From the NCBI GenBank assembly GCA_902802795.1, contig CADCNI010000004.1, forward strand, positions 1 through 43,540: a stretch of 43,540 nt of DNA, read 5' to 3'. The translations under genes and the position numbers were made by a program. This stretch comes from an uncultured Ruminococcus sp. Lineage in GTDB: Bacteria; Bacillota; Clostridia; Oscillospirales; Acutalibacteraceae. The notes under the pieces are model-generated. The model did no database searches and had not been told where the DNA came from. It was given only the letters and a program-made list of their open reading frames with translations. Below are positions 9,909 through 19,090 of this stretch, one piece after another. The first letter of the stretch is position 1, and each line of letters begins with the position of its first letter.

Positions 9909-11033
9909 TCACATTGCGAAAAACATTGCTTCATAATCCGTCTTTAACTGACTAATGTCGAGTTTAAAGTCTATATAACAAGCTAATTGATCGCAAAATT
10001 CTGCATATGCTTCTGATGACATATCCACCAATTGCTGTATTCCTTTTGTCCACATTGCATTTTCGGTTAGAGGGATGGTGTAGCCGCCATTTTGGTCAAC
10101 ATCATCCCAAGGCGTAGTTCCTCTGCTGATAATAATCGGACAGCATGAAATCATGGCCTCCGCAATCACATGACCGTAATTTTCGCTCAAGGTAGGAAAC
10201 AAAAATGCGTCATATCGGCTGAACACCTCATGAACTTGCTCATGAGAAACCAATCCGCAGTATTTCACATGAATATGATCCGGCAGCTTCTTGATTTCTT
10301 CCTCACATTCCTGCCAGTATGCCTCATCTTCAATAGGTCCATATATATCAAAGATAACTTGTCCCTGAACAGTATGAAAATATCGGATGGCACTTAAAAG
10401 ATTCTTCTTGGGATGAATACGCGACAAAAAAACAAAGCGTCCTTCACCCGCCTGTTTGACACGTCGGGGATATTCTTTGCTAGGAATGGACGGAATATTA
10501 TCAAGCATGTGAATCTTATCATCGGAGACTTTCAGCCATTTTTTGATTGCCTCTGTTTCTTCCTCACTGGTCGATTGAAAGTGAAGATTCCGTGTCAGTC
10601 CAAGTGCTTTTATCAAATAAATATAAGGAACCTTTTTTTGTTTTTTCAAATGCAAGGCACCCGCACAAAGTTCCCCTCTGGGTGCAAGCAATACTTTCAA
10701 ATGACGCTTTTTGGCAAGCTGCAAACAGGGGAACACACAGGATTGAAAAAGCCCTTGCATATAAAGAACGTCCGGCTTTATCTCCTCCATTACTTTTTTA
10801 AAAGTGCGTTTATTATATTCCGAATCACTCAGGTAGAGAACCTTACAATTTCCTCGGTCATTCCATCCATCATCAATATTGGAATATTTTTCTGTTTCAA
10901 ACAGATCATGATTATGGGTCACGATGTAACACGCATACTCTTTCATTAAAGAACAGAAATTATCAATACTGACAGGCGGACCTCCGTATTTCTTGCCGGG
11001 AAAAAAACCGCCCATTACGATAAGGATTTTCAT
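9909..11033 (-). CDS. Glycosyltransferase family 4
   Basis: This is a GT-B-fold retaining transferase of about 374 residues. The N-terminal domain starts MKILIVMGGFFPGKKYGGPP with the usual glycine-rich acceptor loop. The C-terminal nucleotide-sugar domain has FVFLSRIHPKKN and the EX7E-type segment SENYGHVIAEAM. The frame is open to 11063, but the ATG at 11033 is preferred because AAAGGA lies 8-10 bases upstream and the protein then starts at the first beta strand. The start is two bases from the TGA of the preceding gene. The sugar donor is unknown. Confidence 0.85.
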   Translation of the reverse strand: MKILIVMGGFFPGKKYGGPPVSIDNFCSLMKEYACYIVTHNHDLFETEKYSNIDDGWNDRGNCKVLYLSDSEYNKRTFKKVMEEIKPDVLYMQGLFQSCVFPCLQLAKKRHLKVLLAPRGELCAGALHLKKQKKVPYIYLIKALGLTRNLHFQSTSEEETEAIKKWLKVSDDKIHMLDNIPSIPSKEYPRRVKQAGEGRFVFLSRIHPKKNLLSAIRYFHTVQGQVIFDIYGPIEDEAYWQECEEEIKKLPDHIHVKYCGLVSHEQVHEVFSRYDAFLFPTLSENYGHVIAEAMISCCPIIISRGTTPWDDVDQNGGYTIPLTENAMWTKGIQQLVDMSSEAYAEFCDQLACYIDFKLDISQLKTDYEAMFFAM

Positions 11034-11034
11034 G

Positions 11035-12246
11035 TCAATTCGATCCTTTCTGTATGATTTCATATGCCATCTCGGTCGTGTAATGCGCAGTCAGATACTC
11101 ATAGGCCCTTTTGCCAAGATTGGTCATATCAAATTGAATGGCTTCATCAATCCGCGCCATAAAAGCCTCTGTAGAATTGCTTTCGCACCACCAACCGAAA
11201 CCGCCTTCCTCGATCACCTTGCCGATATCGGTGTTAGGATCCGTGCAGGCCAGCACGGGTAGTTTTGCCTGCATATATGCCAGCAATCTGCTGGGAAAAT
11301 TGGGAATGGTAAATCTGTGATCAAGAAAAATCATGCCAACGTCGCATGCCGCGACCATCGTGTCATAATCTTCCTTTGGCAGCCGCTTCATTAATTTCAA
11401 ATTCGACTGATTAGCGGTTTGCACATAATCCTCCAGCAGTCCGTACTCGGTGCCGTCACCCACAATCAAGAAAAATGCCTCGTCAATCTCTTTCGCCTTC
11501 TTCATGCATTCCAACAGGAAAGGAATCCCCTGCGGCTTTCCAAGATTGCCTCCGTAAACAAACACTTTTTTATCAAGCGGTATGCCATACTTGTTTCGGA
11601 TGGCGATCCGCGTTTCTTTGTCAACGCTCTTATCGACTACTTCAATGCTGTTAGGGCATATTTCCACAATGGCAGGATCTATTTCAGGATTGTGCTCAAT
11701 CACATAATCGACATTCGCCTGAGACATACATCCGATTACGTCGGAATTTCGATACAGTTTCTTTTCCTGACGGCGAAAATGCCTGTACAATATACCTTTC
11801 AGACCACTTGTCGTCATCATACCAATATCGACCGCGTTCTGTGGAAAAATGTCTTTGAGCAAAAGGTAGGTTTTGGCACGATCGCGTTGCTTGACATATT
11901 CAATCGCACCTACAAAAGTGATAGGAGGCGTCGAATATAAAACCAAATCGAACTTTACATCCGAAAAGTATTTCTTGATACCGCTCTTAAACGTCGGCTC
12001 AATCAACACTGTCGAGATTCCCTTTTCAATAATGTTGGTCTTTTGTGTGTTGCCAATTTGCAGTTTGAGAATCGTTATGCCGTCCTCTTTCACCAAATGC
12101 GTTTTCTGCTGCTTTCTTTTTTCCACAGGAGATATGGCAAACATCTGATGACCGTTTTTGACAAATTCCCGCAGCAGGTCCGTATAGATACTTCTCTCCT
12201 GCAACGATTCAAAATCCAGCAGCGTCAAAAACAATACATTCATCAT
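11035..12246 (-). CDS. GT4 glycosyltransferase, WbuB/CapL-like (candidate L-FucNAc transferase)
   Basis: This is a GT-B-fold enzyme of about 403 residues. It resembles WbuB-type transferases: an N-terminal strand VLFLTLLDFESLQERSIY, a middle YSTPPITFVG segment, GCMSQANVDYV, and late VFVYGGNLGKPQG, PNFPSRLLAYMQAKLPVL and TDIGKVIEEGGFG. WbuB relatives transfer L-FucNAc, which fits the capEFG genes in this operon, so that donor is a reasonable inference. The frame is open to 12291, but the ATG at 12246 has AAGGGGA just upstream. The tandem ATG at 12243 is an alternative. Confidence 0.82.
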   Translation of the reverse strand: MMNVLFLTLLDFESLQERSIYTDLLREFVKNGHQMFAISPVEKRKQQKTHLVKEDGITILKLQIGNTQKTNIIEKGISTVLIEPTFKSGIKKYFSDVKFDLVLYSTPPITFVGAIEYVKQRDRAKTYLLLKDIFPQNAVDIGMMTTSGLKGILYRHFRRQEKKLYRNSDVIGCMSQANVDYVIEHNPEIDPAIVEICPNSIEVVDKSVDKETRIAIRNKYGIPLDKKVFVYGGNLGKPQGIPFLLECMKKAKEIDEAFFLIVGDGTEYGLLEDYVQTANQSNLKLMKRLPKEDYDTMVAACDVGMIFLDHRFTIPNFPSRLLAYMQAKLPVLACTDPNTDIGKVIEEGGFGWWCESNSTEAFMARIDEAIQFDMTNLGKRAYEYLTAHYTTEMAYEIIQKGSN

Positions 12247-12277
12247 AACATCCCCTTCATATGAAATATTAGGACTT

Positions 12278-13528
12278 TTATCTGTCCACACCCACTACAA
12301 ATACATAATTCGTGGTTGCACTGCCGCCGATATTAAGCATCATCGCGTTTCTCACGCCATGAATCTGATATCTGCCCGCCGTACCTGTTACCTGCTTATA
12401 TAAATCCAAAAACATTCTTGCTCCTGACGCACCAACAGGGTGTCCGCAGCCAATCAGACCTCCGCTCGGATTAATGGGTTTCTTTCCGTCAAAAGAGATC
12501 AAACCGCTTTCCACCGCTTCATACTCTCTGCTCGGCTCCGTCAATCCAAACGAAGAAATAGCGGCATACTCGCTTGATGTGAAGCAATCATGGGTTTCAA
12601 ACACATCCATATCATCCACCGTCAAACCACTTCTTTTGTAAGCGTCCACAACAGCCTGCCTTGTCCACGGCAGAATAAAAGCGGACGCGGCGTTATCCGC
12701 CATTTTCTTTTCAAACAACATGGGAGCAACGCGATGACCATAGCCTTTTATGACAGGCTTTTCCTTAATGCCGCGTTCTTTCATGAATTTTTCCGAGGCA
12801 AGGACCACAACGGCAGCTCCGTCAGTCACCTGAGAGCAATCCGAAACCGCGAGTTTGCCACCGACAAGCGGATTGGTCTCCGTCCCTCTTGTACTGGCCT
12901 GCTCATAACTCATAAACCATTTTCTGGTCTGCGCCATGGGATTTCTTTTTCCGTTAGAATAGTTAATCGCGGAAATAGAAGCCAACGCATCCATATAGCG
13001 TTTTTCCTCTATCGGATATTTTTTCAGTGTTTCATCCGCCAGTTTTCCAAAGAGTTTTGGAAAAGGAAAATCAATATCCTTTCCCTCCTTCTCGTAAAAA
13101 GCAGCCCTTCCCAGAAAATCTCCGCCCGTTTTGGAGTCAACCGTTTTCATCAATTCCCAACCGACCACAATCGCTACATCATAATCGCCCGACTTGATTT
13201 TGGTTTGTGCTGCATCAATGGCTACAGAGCTTGAAGCACACGCTGCTTCATAACGGGCAGATGGCACTCCGTAAAATGCTGCATTAACCTCTGTCATAAA
13301 GGCACCGAGATGTCCCTGCTCTGTGTACTTTTCAGCAATAAAATTTCCCACAAAACAGGCAACCCGGTTGTCTTTGTTCAATTCTTTAATATCATCAAAT
13401 GTAATATCAGCATTCGCAAGACCGTCAGTCACCGCTTCCTTGAGCAAAGCAACCATGTTCTTGCCTTCCTTTTTCCAGTTGCGCTCAAAATCGGTCTGTG
13501 CGCCGCCAAGAATATATACTTTACTCAT
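12278..13528 (-). CDS. Thiolase family protein (acetyl-CoA acetyltransferase type)
   Basis: The 416-residue protein is a full-length thiolase of the SCP-x/archaeal-like branch. It has the nucleophilic Cys97 in EAACASSS, His313 in [10 protein letters not shown], and the C-terminal [17 protein letters not shown] with Cys361 and His363. Thiolases either split 3-ketoacyl-CoA or condense two acyl-CoA units. Here the gene sits inside a capsule operon directly after a 3-hydroxyacyl-CoA dehydrogenase and a sugar acyltransferase. No enoyl-CoA hydratase or acyl-CoA dehydrogenase is nearby. Fatty-acid breakdown is therefore unlikely, and condensation to acetoacetyl-CoA is the favoured inference. Confidence 0.88.
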   Translation of the reverse strand: MSKVYILGGAQTDFERNWKKEGKNMVALLKEAVTDGLANADITFDDIKELNKDNRVACFVGNFIAEKYTEQGHLGAFMTEVNAAFYGVPSARYEAACASSSVAIDAAQTKIKSGDYDVAIVVGWELMKTVDSKTGGDFLGRAAFYEKEGKDIDFPFPKLFGKLADETLKKYPIEEKRYMDALASISAINYSNGKRNPMAQTRKWFMSYEQASTRGTETNPLVGGKLAVSDCSQVTDGAAVVVLASEKFMKERGIKEKPVIKGYGHRVAPMLFEKKMADNAASAFILPWTRQAVVDAYKRSGLTVDDMDVFETHDCFTSSEYAAISSFGLTEPSREYEAVESGLISFDGKKPINPSGGLIGCGHPVGASGARMFLDLYKQVTGTAGRYQIHGVRNAMMLNIGGSATTNYVFVVGVDR

Positions 13529-13540
13529 TCACGCACTTCC

Positions 13541-14863
13541 TTACTTTCCTGATTTGAAATATAATCTGTAGTCGTACCGAGAAGGCTTTATATCAGCCAA
13601 TAAACCATCTATATCTATTTTCCCACGGATATCAGTCAGTCTTTCTTTTATCAGAGTTTTTACATCAGATACAGAGGAAAGCGCCTGATACATCGCCAGC
13701 GGAGGACACCAATTAAAGCCTGTGGCCATTACATCGTCGGCTGCTTCAATTGTATAACCTACTTCCTTTGCGGCATACAATGAATAAACAATATATTTCA
13801 GCAGGAATGAAAGACATATCTCGGCTTCAAGTGAATGATTATTGACCAACTGATCAAATGCTTTTATATATTCACCCTCAGCGATGTACTTTTTCATGTT
13901 ATCAGCAAATGGAAATACGTATGGGATCCTGTCACGATACATTCCTGTGTTAATATCCAAAACGGTGGGACGTTTCAATCCGTTATCGTATCTCACCAGT
14001 TTATACAGCCCTTCTCCCGACTTTCGTCCCAGCTTTTTTTCATCAATCAGCTTTTGAACATATTGCGGGAGAATAAATGTCTCATGAGCATAATCGTCCG
14101 TATTTTGATAGATATTGTCTACAATTGCTTTGTGAACGTCCAAACCCACAAAATCAGAAGTGTTCAAAGGCGCCATGGAACGCCCTGTGAAAGAACCAAG
14201 AATTGCGTCAATATAATCTATTCCGCCGTTATCTTTGTATGTTTCCGCATATTGAAGCGCCTCATTGATAAACTGAAACCCGATTCTGTTTCCAAGAAAC
14301 GCCGGAGAATCCTTAACCTCGACGACCGTTCTTAAGAGCGTCCTGTCAAGATAATCCTTTAACTCATCCGCTAATTCTTTTTCCGAATATTTAGTTTCAA
14401 TCAATTCGCAAAGAGACATACTGTAAGGCGGATTGAACATATGCACGCCAAAGAATCGACTGCGCAGATCCTCAGGATAACATTCCGCCAATGCTGTCAC
14501 CGAAAGACCAGATGTTCCTGTGCAGGAAACCGCGTCAGATTTCAAAGCCTTACCAATTCTTGCGGCCGTTTCGGTTTTTACATGAATGTTTTCGGCACAA
14601 CTTTCAAATACCAAATCCGAATCGGCTACACATTGCTCCAACATGGTAAAATCGGCAGGAATTAAATTTTTTGCGATGCTGTCCGCTTTGACAGATTTGA
14701 CAGTTCTCGGTATGGTTCTTTTCACCTTTTCGATGTCTCTGCCAATCATATACACTTTTGCGCCGCCGAATGACGCAAAGATACCTGCAATGTTCGCGCC
14801 CATCGTTCCGGTTGCGCCAACCACGGTTACAGTTTTAATATTCAATGTCTCATCCTCACTCAA
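13541..14863 (-). CDS. 3-hydroxyacyl-CoA dehydrogenase
   Basis: This NAD(P)-dependent enzyme interconverts 3-ketoacyl-CoA and 3-hydroxyacyl-CoA. It has a Rossmann motif VGATGTMG near residues 15-22, VFESCAENIHVK at 85-96, the catalytic His141-Glu153 pair (GVHMFNPP and CELIE), and Asn192 in FLGNR. At up to 440 residues it is longer than the usual 280-residue form because a second C-terminal 3HCDH-like segment follows. No ATG is available: the frame opens with TTG at 14861-14863, overlapping the upstream gene by eight bases. A second TTG at 14843-14845 has GAGG upstream and gives a protein starting just before the Rossmann strand, so it may be the real start. Confidence 0.87.
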   Translation of the reverse strand: MSEDETLNIKTVTVVGATGTMGANIAGIFASFGGAKVYMIGRDIEKVKRTIPRTVKSVKADSIAKNLIPADFTMLEQCVADSDLVFESCAENIHVKTETAARIGKALKSDAVSCTGTSGLSVTALAECYPEDLRSRFFGVHMFNPPYSMSLCELIETKYSEKELADELKDYLDRTLLRTVVEVKDSPAFLGNRIGFQFINEALQYAETYKDNGGIDYIDAILGSFTGRSMAPLNTSDFVGLDVHKAIVDNIYQNTDDYAHETFILPQYVQKLIDEKKLGRKSGEGLYKLVRYDNGLKRPTVLDINTGMYRDRIPYVFPFADNMKKYIAEGEYIKAFDQLVNNHSLEAEICLSFLLKYIVYSLYAAKEVGYTIEAADDVMATGFNWCPPLAMYQALSSVSDVKTLIKERLTDIRGKIDIDGLLADIKPSRYDYRLYFKSGK

Positions 14864-15503
14864 AATATTTTATCGGTTTAGCCGGACTTCCTACTGCTGT
14901 GCATTTGGCAGGAATATCTTTCACAACGACTGCTCCCGCACCGATAATCGAATAATCACCAACAGTTTTTCCCTGAATTATTTGCATACCTGTTCCCAGT
15001 TCGCTTCCATATCCAATATGTGTCATACCGGATACATTCACACTAGGATACAGCGTTACAAAATCCTTTAAAATCGCGTCATGTCCAACGGTGCAGTCGA
15101 GATTCATAATGACATGATTTCCTATTTGGATATTGGTAGTCAAGATCGTATGGGCACAGATAATCGTTCCTTCGCCAAGCTCTACAAAATCCGATAAAAG
15201 AACGCTGGGATCCACAAGCGTGGCAAATCTGACAGCAGGGTTCTTTGCTTTGATTTTAGTGATAATGTTTTCTCTTGTTTTTGACGCTCCGACAGCACAA
15301 ACAAAATATGCTTGCATATAATCGGGAACCACATTGGTTGTGCCAATTACAGGATATCCATTAATGGATTTTCCCTGTATTTCACTGTTGTCATCTATGA
15401 ACCCCAAAAGATTCCATGTGCCGTTCACAGCATTGATACGTTCTACCAGCCACGCAACCTCTCGGCCAAATCCACTCGCGCCAATAATGATTAAATCTTT
15501 CAT
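14856..15503 (-). CDS. NeuD/PglD-family sugar N-acyltransferase
   Basis: The 215-residue protein has the two-part NeuD/PglD layout. A small Rossmann-like N-terminal domain (LIIIGASGFGREV, then a GFIDD motif) binds the UDP-sugar. A left-handed beta-helix of hexapeptide repeats follows (for example VELGEGTIICAHTI and IQIGNHVIMNLDC), with the catalytic base His141 in TVGHD. PglD acetylates the 4-amino group of UDP-4-amino sugars with acetyl-CoA. Its position just before genes for 3-hydroxyacyl-CoA metabolism suggests that the donor here may be a longer hydroxyacyl-CoA. That donor is inference, and plain acetyl-CoA remains possible. Confidence 0.85.
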   Translation of the reverse strand: MKDLIIIGASGFGREVAWLVERINAVNGTWNLLGFIDDNSEIQGKSINGYPVIGTTNVVPDYMQAYFVCAVGASKTRENIITKIKAKNPAVRFATLVDPSVLLSDFVELGEGTIICAHTILTTNIQIGNHVIMNLDCTVGHDAILKDFVTLYPSVNVSGMTHIGYGSELGTGMQIIQGKTVGDYSIIGAGAVVVKDIPAKCTAVGSPAKPIKYFE

Positions 15504-15588
15504 GGTGCCACCTCTTGCTTAATAGGCAGGAAAAGATAGCTTTCTTTTTCACAACTTTTGGAATTATATTTTCCAACGGATTTTCCTG

Positions 15589-16260
15589 CTATCTGTCTGC
15601 TATGATTTCTCTGATCAGATTAAATGATTCTGCTGCATTTACTCCAACCGTTGTTCCCCTGTATATAGCCAGTGCTTCAACAGCTTTAATGGATCGGGCA
15701 TTGGGATAAACCGCGATCTGAGATTGAAAATATGACAACGCTTTCAGTTTTGTCTCTAAAAACCCGCTTATATCGTTGTAAACATTTGGAATGAACTCAT
15801 TTACAGTATTAGGTATATCCCATCCTGTTTCCGATACCGTCTCATAAGCGTATATCTTGCTTACCAGATGCTCATATTTAGGGCGTAATGCCACCATAGC
15901 AGCGTCTACTGTCATTTTATGATCTAACTGCATATCTCCCCGATGTGGAAGATATACCACCTCAGGCCTTATTTTCTGTATCAGTTTAATCAACGTCTCA
16001 TTCAATTCATGACGAGGAACTTCTTCCATCCTCGCCGCGGGAAAATCCAAGAAGATAGTCTCTTTGACGCCAAGAAATGAATCCGCTTTACGACATTCGG
16101 CTCTTCCCTGCTCAATCAATTCAGCGGGAAACATTGGCGATGTTCCTTTTGTAACAACAGCCACAAAAACATCATCTCCAAAAGCCGCATGTTTTGCGAT
16201 TGTACCGCCACAGCCTAAGATTTCATCATCCGGATGAGGAGCAATTACTAATATATTCAT
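15589..16260 (-). CDS. PIG-L/LmbE family N-deacetylase
   Basis: This is a zinc-dependent deacetylase of 223 residues, similar in length to BshB and LmbE proteins. It has the family signature APHPDDE (His9, Asp11, Asp12, Glu13) and the second metal motif HRGDMQLDH with His106, Asp109, Asp113 and His114. Members remove acetyl from N-acetyl amino sugars. Next to the formyltransferase it probably frees an amine so that another acyl or formyl group can be placed on the same sugar. The order of these steps is inferred. The start is five bases from the formyltransferase stop, which implies coupling. Confidence 0.88.
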   Translation of the reverse strand: MNILVIAPHPDDEILGCGGTIAKHAAFGDDVFVAVVTKGTSPMFPAELIEQGRAECRKADSFLGVKETIFLDFPAARMEEVPRHELNETLIKLIQKIRPEVVYLPHRGDMQLDHKMTVDAAMVALRPKYEHLVSKIYAYETVSETGWDIPNTVNEFIPNVYNDISGFLETKLKALSYFQSQIAVYPNARSIKAVEALAIYRGTTVGVNAAESFNLIREIIADR

Positions 16261-16264
16261 ATCA

Positions 16265-17164
16265 TCACCTCAACTTATGACCGACAAACATTTTTACACC
16301 ATCTACGTTTTCAAAGTCCGTTACGTGAAGTAGTCCGTCTTTGCAAACTATATCCATATAATCTGATCCGATTTCTGCTATCTGGCCATTCATACCTACA
16401 TACTTTTGATTCTCTTGCACATCTGCTCTCCAAATAATGAGCTGATGGGTACCATCATACATACCAAATGCTCCCGGAAAAGGCCGTGAAACTGCCCTGA
16501 TTAAACGATGAATCTCTTTGACCGAATCATTCCAATCAATCAATCCGTCTTCGGGGGAGCGTTTCAGCAAAAAGGTTGCTTCCTCCTCGTTTTGCTTTAC
16601 AGGGTTCAGTGTTCCTTCCATAGCCTGTTGCAACACTCTTTTGGCCAAACGGTATGTTGCGTCTTCTATTTTTCGATATACATCCTCTGCGTAATCCGTA
16701 TCTTCTATGATATACTCTTCCTGACCCAAAATATCCCCGCTGTCCATTCCGTCATCAATAAAGAACATGGAACATTTTGTTTCATGCACCCCCAGCAAAA
16801 CCTGCCATACATTCGCTGCTCGACCTCTCATTTTGGGAAGCGGAGTAGGATGAAACCCTACCACTCCTAATTTTGCGCTATCAATAATTTCCCGCTTTAC
16901 CAATTGAGAAAAACCAATGACAAAAATATAGTCAGGATTTATTTTTTGAATGATGGATACGTTTTCCGGATCATTAATTCTGTGAATCTTGGTAAACGGA
17001 ATACCGTGCGCTTCGGCAATCTTATGAATCGGTTGATATCCGGAAATATTCTTTGAATATTCTTCATCAATTGAGAATACATGTGATACCGGAAAATTTA
17101 CATCGAGCATTGCCTCAAGCATTTTTTTACTTGAACCAACGGAACCAATTAAAACAGATTTCAT
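16265..17164 (-). CDS. Formyltransferase family protein (sugar N-formyltransferase candidate)
   Basis: The 299-residue protein has a Fmt/ArnA-like N10-formyltetrahydrofolate-dependent domain with GFHPTPLPKMRG at 103-114 and the catalytic aspartate Asp141 in MDSGDIL. The C-terminal part, from about residue 210, has the small beta-barrel seen in Fmt and ArnA. The usual catalytic Asn of the NxH motif is replaced by Gly103 (GFH), while His105 and Asp141 remain. Its operon place between an initiating transferase and a deacetylase argues for a sugar amine substrate and against initiator tRNA. Confidence 0.82.
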   Translation of the reverse strand: MKSVLIGSVGSSKKMLEAMLDVNFPVSHVFSIDEEYSKNISGYQPIHKIAEAHGIPFTKIHRINDPENVSIIQKINPDYIFVIGFSQLVKREIIDSAKLGVVGFHPTPLPKMRGRAANVWQVLLGVHETKCSMFFIDDGMDSGDILGQEEYIIEDTDYAEDVYRKIEDATYRLAKRVLQQAMEGTLNPVKQNEEEATFLLKRSPEDGLIDWNDSVKEIHRLIRAVSRPFPGAFGMYDGTHQLIIWRADVQENQKYVGMNGQIAEIGSDYMDIVCKDGLLHVTDFENVDGVKMFVGHKLR

Positions 17165-17166
17165 TT

Positions 17167-17796
17167 TTATACTTCCTCCGATTTCTTTTCTGCCAGTATT
17201 CCCATGAATTCGCTATTAGTAGCTTCACCGGGTTCATTGATTCCCTCGCGTTTGAAAACAATCGCAATCGTCCAAAAGATAATTTTTAAATCCATCAAAA
17301 AAGAAATATTATCTACATACTTAATATCCAACTCAAATTTCTTATCCCATCCCGCCGAATTTCTCACCGTGGCCATAGCCAATCCGGTCAGACCCGGTCT
17401 GACCTCGTGCCTTCTATGCTGCTCCGGAGTATAGCGATCAAGATATTTTACCAACAACGGTCGGGGACCGACAATTGACATATCACCTTTGAGAATATTG
17501 ATTAATTCAGGAAGTTCATCCAAAGAAGCAGATCGAATGAATAATCCATATCGTTTCAAACGCATATGATCAGGAAGGAGATTTCCGTCTTTATCTTTTT
17601 CATTGGTCATGGAACGGAATTTTATCAGTTTAAAAATTTTTTCATTTCGTCCCGGTCGCTCTTGTGTGAAGAAGGGATTTCCCTGCATCTGAATCGCTCC
17701 TATCACTGTCAGAAGCAACAAAACAGGAGAGAGAATAATGAGTGCCAGCAGACTCAAAATAAAATCGAGTGGTCGCTTGAAAAATTTAGCGTACAT
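17167..17796 (-). CDS. Initiating sugar-phosphate transferase, PglC/WcaJ-type
   Basis: This is a polyprenyl-phosphate phosphoglycosyl transferase of about 209 residues, the small monotopic form. A single N-terminal membrane-embedded helix (residues about 10-35) is followed by KFRSM (59-63), the catalytic Asp93-Glu94 pair in LDELPELIN and GDMSIVGPRP. It starts repeat-unit assembly by moving a sugar-1-phosphate from a UDP-sugar onto undecaprenyl phosphate. The frame is open to 17847 inside the aminotransferase gene, but the ATG at 17796 has a GGGGG site 8 bases upstream. An amino-modified sugar is a likely substrate given the aminotransferase and acyltransferase beside it. Confidence 0.9.
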   Translation of the reverse strand: MYAKFFKRPLDFILSLLALIILSPVLLLLTVIGAIQMQGNPFFTQERPGRNEKIFKLIKFRSMTNEKDKDGNLLPDHMRLKRYGLFIRSASLDELPELINILKGDMSIVGPRPLLVKYLDRYTPEQHRRHEVRPGLTGLAMATVRNSAGWDKKFELDIKYVDNISFLMDLKIIFWTIAIVFKREGINEPGEATNSEFMGILAEKKSEEV

Positions 17797-17818
17797 AAAC
17801 AAAGCCCCCGTTGATGAA

Positions 17819-19090
17819 TTATGCAAAACATTCGTGAATAACAGCAACGATTCTGTCCACCTGTTCCGATGTCATCTTGTTATCGGAAGGCAGACACAGA
17901 CCGCGTTCAAAGATATCCGCGCCTACGTCAACAAAGCCGTTTTCCTTTATGTAGGCATTGCTCCTTGCCCGTCCGTTGCCGCTTGCCGTGATAAAGGGAT
18001 TCATGCGGTAAATCGGCTGCATATGCATGGGCTTCCAAATCGGACGCCCTTCGGCGTTATATCTCGCCAGTGCTTCCAGAATTTCTGTAGGGCATGACTT
18101 GCCGGGCTCACTGATATAAAGAGCCTCCTTTTCACCGCGCACCTGCTTACTCATGGCGCATTGCTCAATCAGCAAGCAGGACAACCAATAATTCGGTTGA
18201 CTGATTGCGGAGTCAAATGGATTCAACGTAACAGGCAAATCTTTCAACCCTTCACGGTATCTATCATAGATTGCCTTTTTCTGTGCGATGTGCTCTTCCA
18301 AATACGGAAGCTGTCCACGCACAACACCCGCAATAATATTGCTCATGCGGTAGTTATAACCGAGTTCCTCATGCTGGTACCATGACGCGTCCTCGCGGCT
18401 TTGTGTGGACCATTTGCGAACCTTGTGCGCCCACTCTTCGCTGTCGGTCAGCAGCATACCTCCACTGGAACCAGTGATGATTTTGTTGCCATTGTAGCTG
18501 ATGATGGACACATCCCCAAAGCATCCTGTTTGTACCTCTTTGTAAGAAGCACCAAAAGATTCCGCCGCGTCCTCCACCATCAAAGCGTTGTGCTTATCGC
18601 AGACAGAACGGATTTCATCCATTTTGGCGGGCGTTCCATAAAGGTGAACCAACACAACCAAACGCACATCAGGATAAATTTCAAAGGCCTTTTCCAATGC
18701 CGCCGGATCCATATTCCAGGTATCTCGTTCGGTATCAATAAAAACAGCCTCACCGCCCTCGTACGCCACGGGATTGACCGTCGCGTCAAAGGTCATATCG
18801 GAGCAAAAGACCTTATGTCCCTCCAAAGAACCGTGACCTACTTTCGGCTGACCATATATTTTTTCTCCGCACAGCTTGATGGCCAAATGCAGCGCCGCCG
18901 TTCCCGAAGAAAGGGCAACCGCATATTTTCGACCGATTTTTTCGGCGGTCATGCGTTCCACTTCATTGATATTCGCTCCCACCGTGCTGACCCAATTGGT
19001 CAAAATCGCCTCATCCACCCACTTCTGCTCGTCGCCGTGCATGGTGGGAGACGAAAGCCATATTTTATTTGTAAACGGTTTGATTTCCAT
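17819..19090 (-). CDS. DegT/DnrJ/EryC1 aminotransferase
   Basis: This PLP-dependent sugar aminotransferase of 423 residues is the first gene of the capsule operon. It has SSGTAALHLA (61-70), the cofactor-contacting Asp174 in VEDAAESFG, and the PLP lysine Lys203 in SYNGNKIITG. It transfers an amino group from glutamate to a 4-keto nucleotide sugar, as PglE or PseC do. No PglF-type retaining dehydratase is in this window, so its keto-sugar could come from CapE or from a gene elsewhere. The start has AAGGAAA upstream. Confidence 0.9.
   Translation of the reverse strand: MEIKPFTNKIWLSSPTMHGDEQKWVDEAILTNWVSTVGANINEVERMTAEKIGRKYAVALSSGTAALHLAIKLCGEKIYGQPKVGHGSLEGHKVFCSDMTFDATVNPVAYEGGEAVFIDTERDTWNMDPAALEKAFEIYPDVRLVVLVHLYGTPAKMDEIRSVCDKHNALMVEDAAESFGASYKEVQTGCFGDVSIISYNGNKIITGSSGGMLLTDSEEWAHKVRKWSTQSREDASWYQHEELGYNYRMSNIIAGVVRGQLPYLEEHIAQKKAIYDRYREGLKDLPVTLNPFDSAISQPNYWLSCLLIEQCAMSKQVRGEKEALYISEPGKSCPTEILEALARYNAEGRPIWKPMHMQPIYRMNPFITASGNGRARSNAYIKENGFVDVGADIFERGLCLPSDNKMTSEQVDRIVAVIHECFA

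Noticed and set aside
12278-14863. Thiolase and hydroxyacyl-CoA dehydrogenase as a fatty-acid oxidation or butyrate cluster
   Set aside because: Crotonase, acyl-CoA dehydrogenase and electron-transfer flavoprotein genes are absent, and all neighbours on both sides are polysaccharide genes.
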